Below are positions 33,935 to 35,136 of a stretch of DNA of 35,136 bases, one piece after another (the first letter of the stretch is position 1; every line of letters begins with the position of its first letter). Position numbers and translations under genes: made by a program. The DNA is from Bacteroidales bacterium (GTDB lineage: Bacteria > Bacteroidota > Bacteroidia > Bacteroidales > UBA3824): positions 1 to 35,136 of the forward strand of contig JAGCNK010000172.1 in the NCBI GenBank assembly GCA_017645985.1, read 5' to 3'. The notes below the pieces were generated by a model. That model did no database searches, was not told the DNA's origin, and worked only from the letters and a program-made list of their open reading frames with translations.

Positions 33935-35136
33935 TTATACAATCTCAATACCTAGAACGGTGATGTCGTCGCGCTGGTCGCAGTCGCCTTTGAAAGTGTT
34001 GAGGTCGTTGAGAATGTAGTTCTTCTGCTGGTCGATGTCCATCGTTACAGAATCCTTGATGGCGTCCAAAAGACGTTTGATTGTGTAACGTTTGCGCTCG
34101 TAGTTGTTCTGGTCGCCGATACCGTCGGAAGTCATATATATACGGTCGCCCTTGAACAGCTCCTCCGACTTGTCGGTGAATGTTACCGACGACTCCCTGT
34201 TGCGGAACTTGCCGCCGATACCCTTGCGCGATGTTTTCATAGTGATGATTTCGCCGGTCTGCGAGTTGTAGCGGTGCACGGGGAATTTGGCGCCCTCGTA
34301 GGTCAGGCGGGTCTTTCCGTCAGAAAACTTTTCTATCTTGCAGAATATTGCCTCCATACCGTCGTCGTTGTCGGTCTCCTCCTGACGGAGCATCTTGCGC
34401 ACGTTGCGGTTGAGCTCGTCTAAGATTTCGGCGGGTGAATGTATGAACTGCTGTTTGATAATCTGGTCTAAGAGGTTGATGCCGATAAGGCTCATAAACG
34501 CGCCGGGAACACCGTGACCTGTGCAGTCGATAACGCTGATGAATGTTACCTCGCGCTCGTCGTACTTGATGGTGTGGAAATAGTAGAAGTCGCCGCTCAC
34601 GATATCTTTGGGCATGTAAATCACAAATGTTTTAAACACTTTGTCCATGTCGGAGGTGGTGGGCAACATGGCAGACTGTATAGTTTGAGCGTAACGAATA
34701 CTACCGAGAGTGTTTTCCTTGCTGCGGCGTAGAGCCTCGTTGATCTGGCTGAGGTAGACCGACTGGCTTTCAAGCTCCTCTTTCTGGGCGAGAATCTCGG
34801 CGGTCTGTTCGCAGAGTATCGTGTTCTGCTTTTTGTTGTTGGCGTACAGCCTCATAATTATAATACTGAGAATCAATGCGCCAGCCAGCATTATTACTAT
34901 AAGGAGTATGATATTGTGCTGTGTGGAAATTCGCGATGTCATAATCTTGACATTGGCGTCTTGTTTTAGCAGCTTTTCGTCAAGCTCTTTTGAACTGTTG
35001 AGCTGCTTGTAAAGTCCATAGGCGTTTGTAGAGTCGATAGGAATAGTAGTAAGCCTGATTTCACGAGGCACAGATTCACCGTTGAGAATCTTGATGGCAG
35101 TTTCAATAGCTTCGTCGCTACCGTTGGGGTAGAGGA
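33935..35136 (-). CDS. Periplasmic-binding-protein-like sensor fused to SpoIIE-type PP2C phosphatase (N-terminus outside window)
   Basis: The frame is open from the window end (35136) to the stop at 33935, about 400 codons. A GTG at 35071 is probably not the start, because upstream codons continue a sensible protein: YPNGSDEAIETAIKILNGES then VPREIRLTTIPID. That stretch looks like the C-terminal end of a sugar-binding periplasmic protein of the RbsB/Peripla_BP_4 type, so the sensor is outside the cell membrane. Then come a membrane helix (IILLIVIMLAGALILSIIIM), a coiled coil (about 40 residues) and a SpoIIE/PP2C phosphatase with metal-binding segments DIVSGDFYYF, IDCTGHGVPGAF, MTSDGIGDQ and QRDDITVL. 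It should dephosphorylate a serine or threonine on an anti-sigma-antagonist-like protein when the sensor binds its ligand; the target is not in this window. Confidence 0.9.
   Translation of the reverse strand, partial: LYPNGSDEAIETAIKILNGESVPREIRLTTIPIDSTNAYGLYKQLNSSKELDEKLLKQDANVKIMTSRISTQHNIILLIVIMLAGALILSIIIMRLYANNKKQNTILCEQTAEILAQKEELESQSVYLSQINEALRRSKENTLGSIRYAQTIQSAMLPTTSDMDKVFKTFVIYMPKDIVSGDFYYFHTIKYDEREVTFISVIDCTGHGVPGAFMSLIGINLLDQIIKQQFIHSPAEILDELNRNVRKMLRQEETDNDDGMEAIFCKIEKFSDGKTRLTYEGAKFPVHRYNSQTGEIITMKTSRKGIGGKFRNRESSVTFTDKSEELFKGDRIYMTSDGIGDQNNYERKRYTIKRLLDAIKDSVTMDIDQQKNYILNDLNTFKGDCDQRDDITVLGIEIV

Overview
The window looks like chromosomal DNA of a member of the Bacteroidota, probably a Bacteroidales-type organism. 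The evidence is: four good matches to the Bacteroidota promoter pattern (TTTG, 19-21 bases, TAnnTTTG); start codons that mostly lack Shine-Dalgarno sequences; a PorE-like protein with TPR, PD40 propeller and OmpA-like C-terminal domains, an architecture known from the type IX secretion system; and gene families common in this phylum, such as TPR-rich STAND ATPases, periplasmic-binding-protein/SpoIIE fusions and hybrid kinases. I see no phage, insertion sequence, CRISPR array, rRNA or tRNA. Genus and species cannot be told from the sequence.

Layout. 1-1541 (+): the end of a beta-propeller protein, then a HAD phosphatase. 1519-13367 (-): a tight five-gene signalling operon. In transcription order it encodes a HAMP-GAF sensor without an output domain, a dCache-HAMP-GAF-PAS sensor without an output domain, a secreted YfiR-like protein, a CHASE8-like hybrid histidine kinase with a C-terminal receiver, and a STAND ATPase with a very long TPR array. 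13609-20677 (+): housekeeping genes lysA, a porE-like gene, priA and an aspartate aminotransferase, closed by a perfect 30-base palindrome. 20755-26107 (+): a secreted esterase and two consecutive methyl-accepting chemotaxis-like receptors. 26122-29403 (-): a nucleotide-translocase-like membrane protein fused to HEAT-like repeats and a cyclic-nucleotide-binding fold. 29644-30258 (+): an FAHD1-like hydrolase. 30218-31456 (-): a coiled-coil membrane protein and a 60-residue membrane protein. 31593-33762 (+): a TPM-domain membrane protein and a double Tim44-like, double zinc-ribbon membrane protein. 33763-33934: an AT-rich repeat spacer. 33935-35136 (-): a SpoIIE phosphatase fused to a periplasmic sugar-binding-protein-like sensor, cut by the window end.

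How the parts may work together. The operon is the most interesting region. Its gene junctions are an ATGA overlap, a TTGA overlap and gaps of 15 and 31 bases, so the five products are probably made together from one promoter at about 13410-13440. In Pseudomonas, YfiR is a periplasmic inhibitor of YfiN, a CHASE8-HAMP-GGDEF cyclase. Here the YfiR-like gene sits directly before a CHASE8-like-HAMP-PAS kinase, which suggests that the same periplasmic control has been wired to phosphotransfer instead of cyclic-di-GMP. Both GAF sensors end in coiled coils with no catalytic domain, so they would have to act through partners; the hybrid kinase and the STAND-TPR protein are the obvious candidates. The two receptors without any che gene in the window and the SpoIIE sensor add to an unusually dense set of membrane signalling genes. 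All functional links between these genes are inference.
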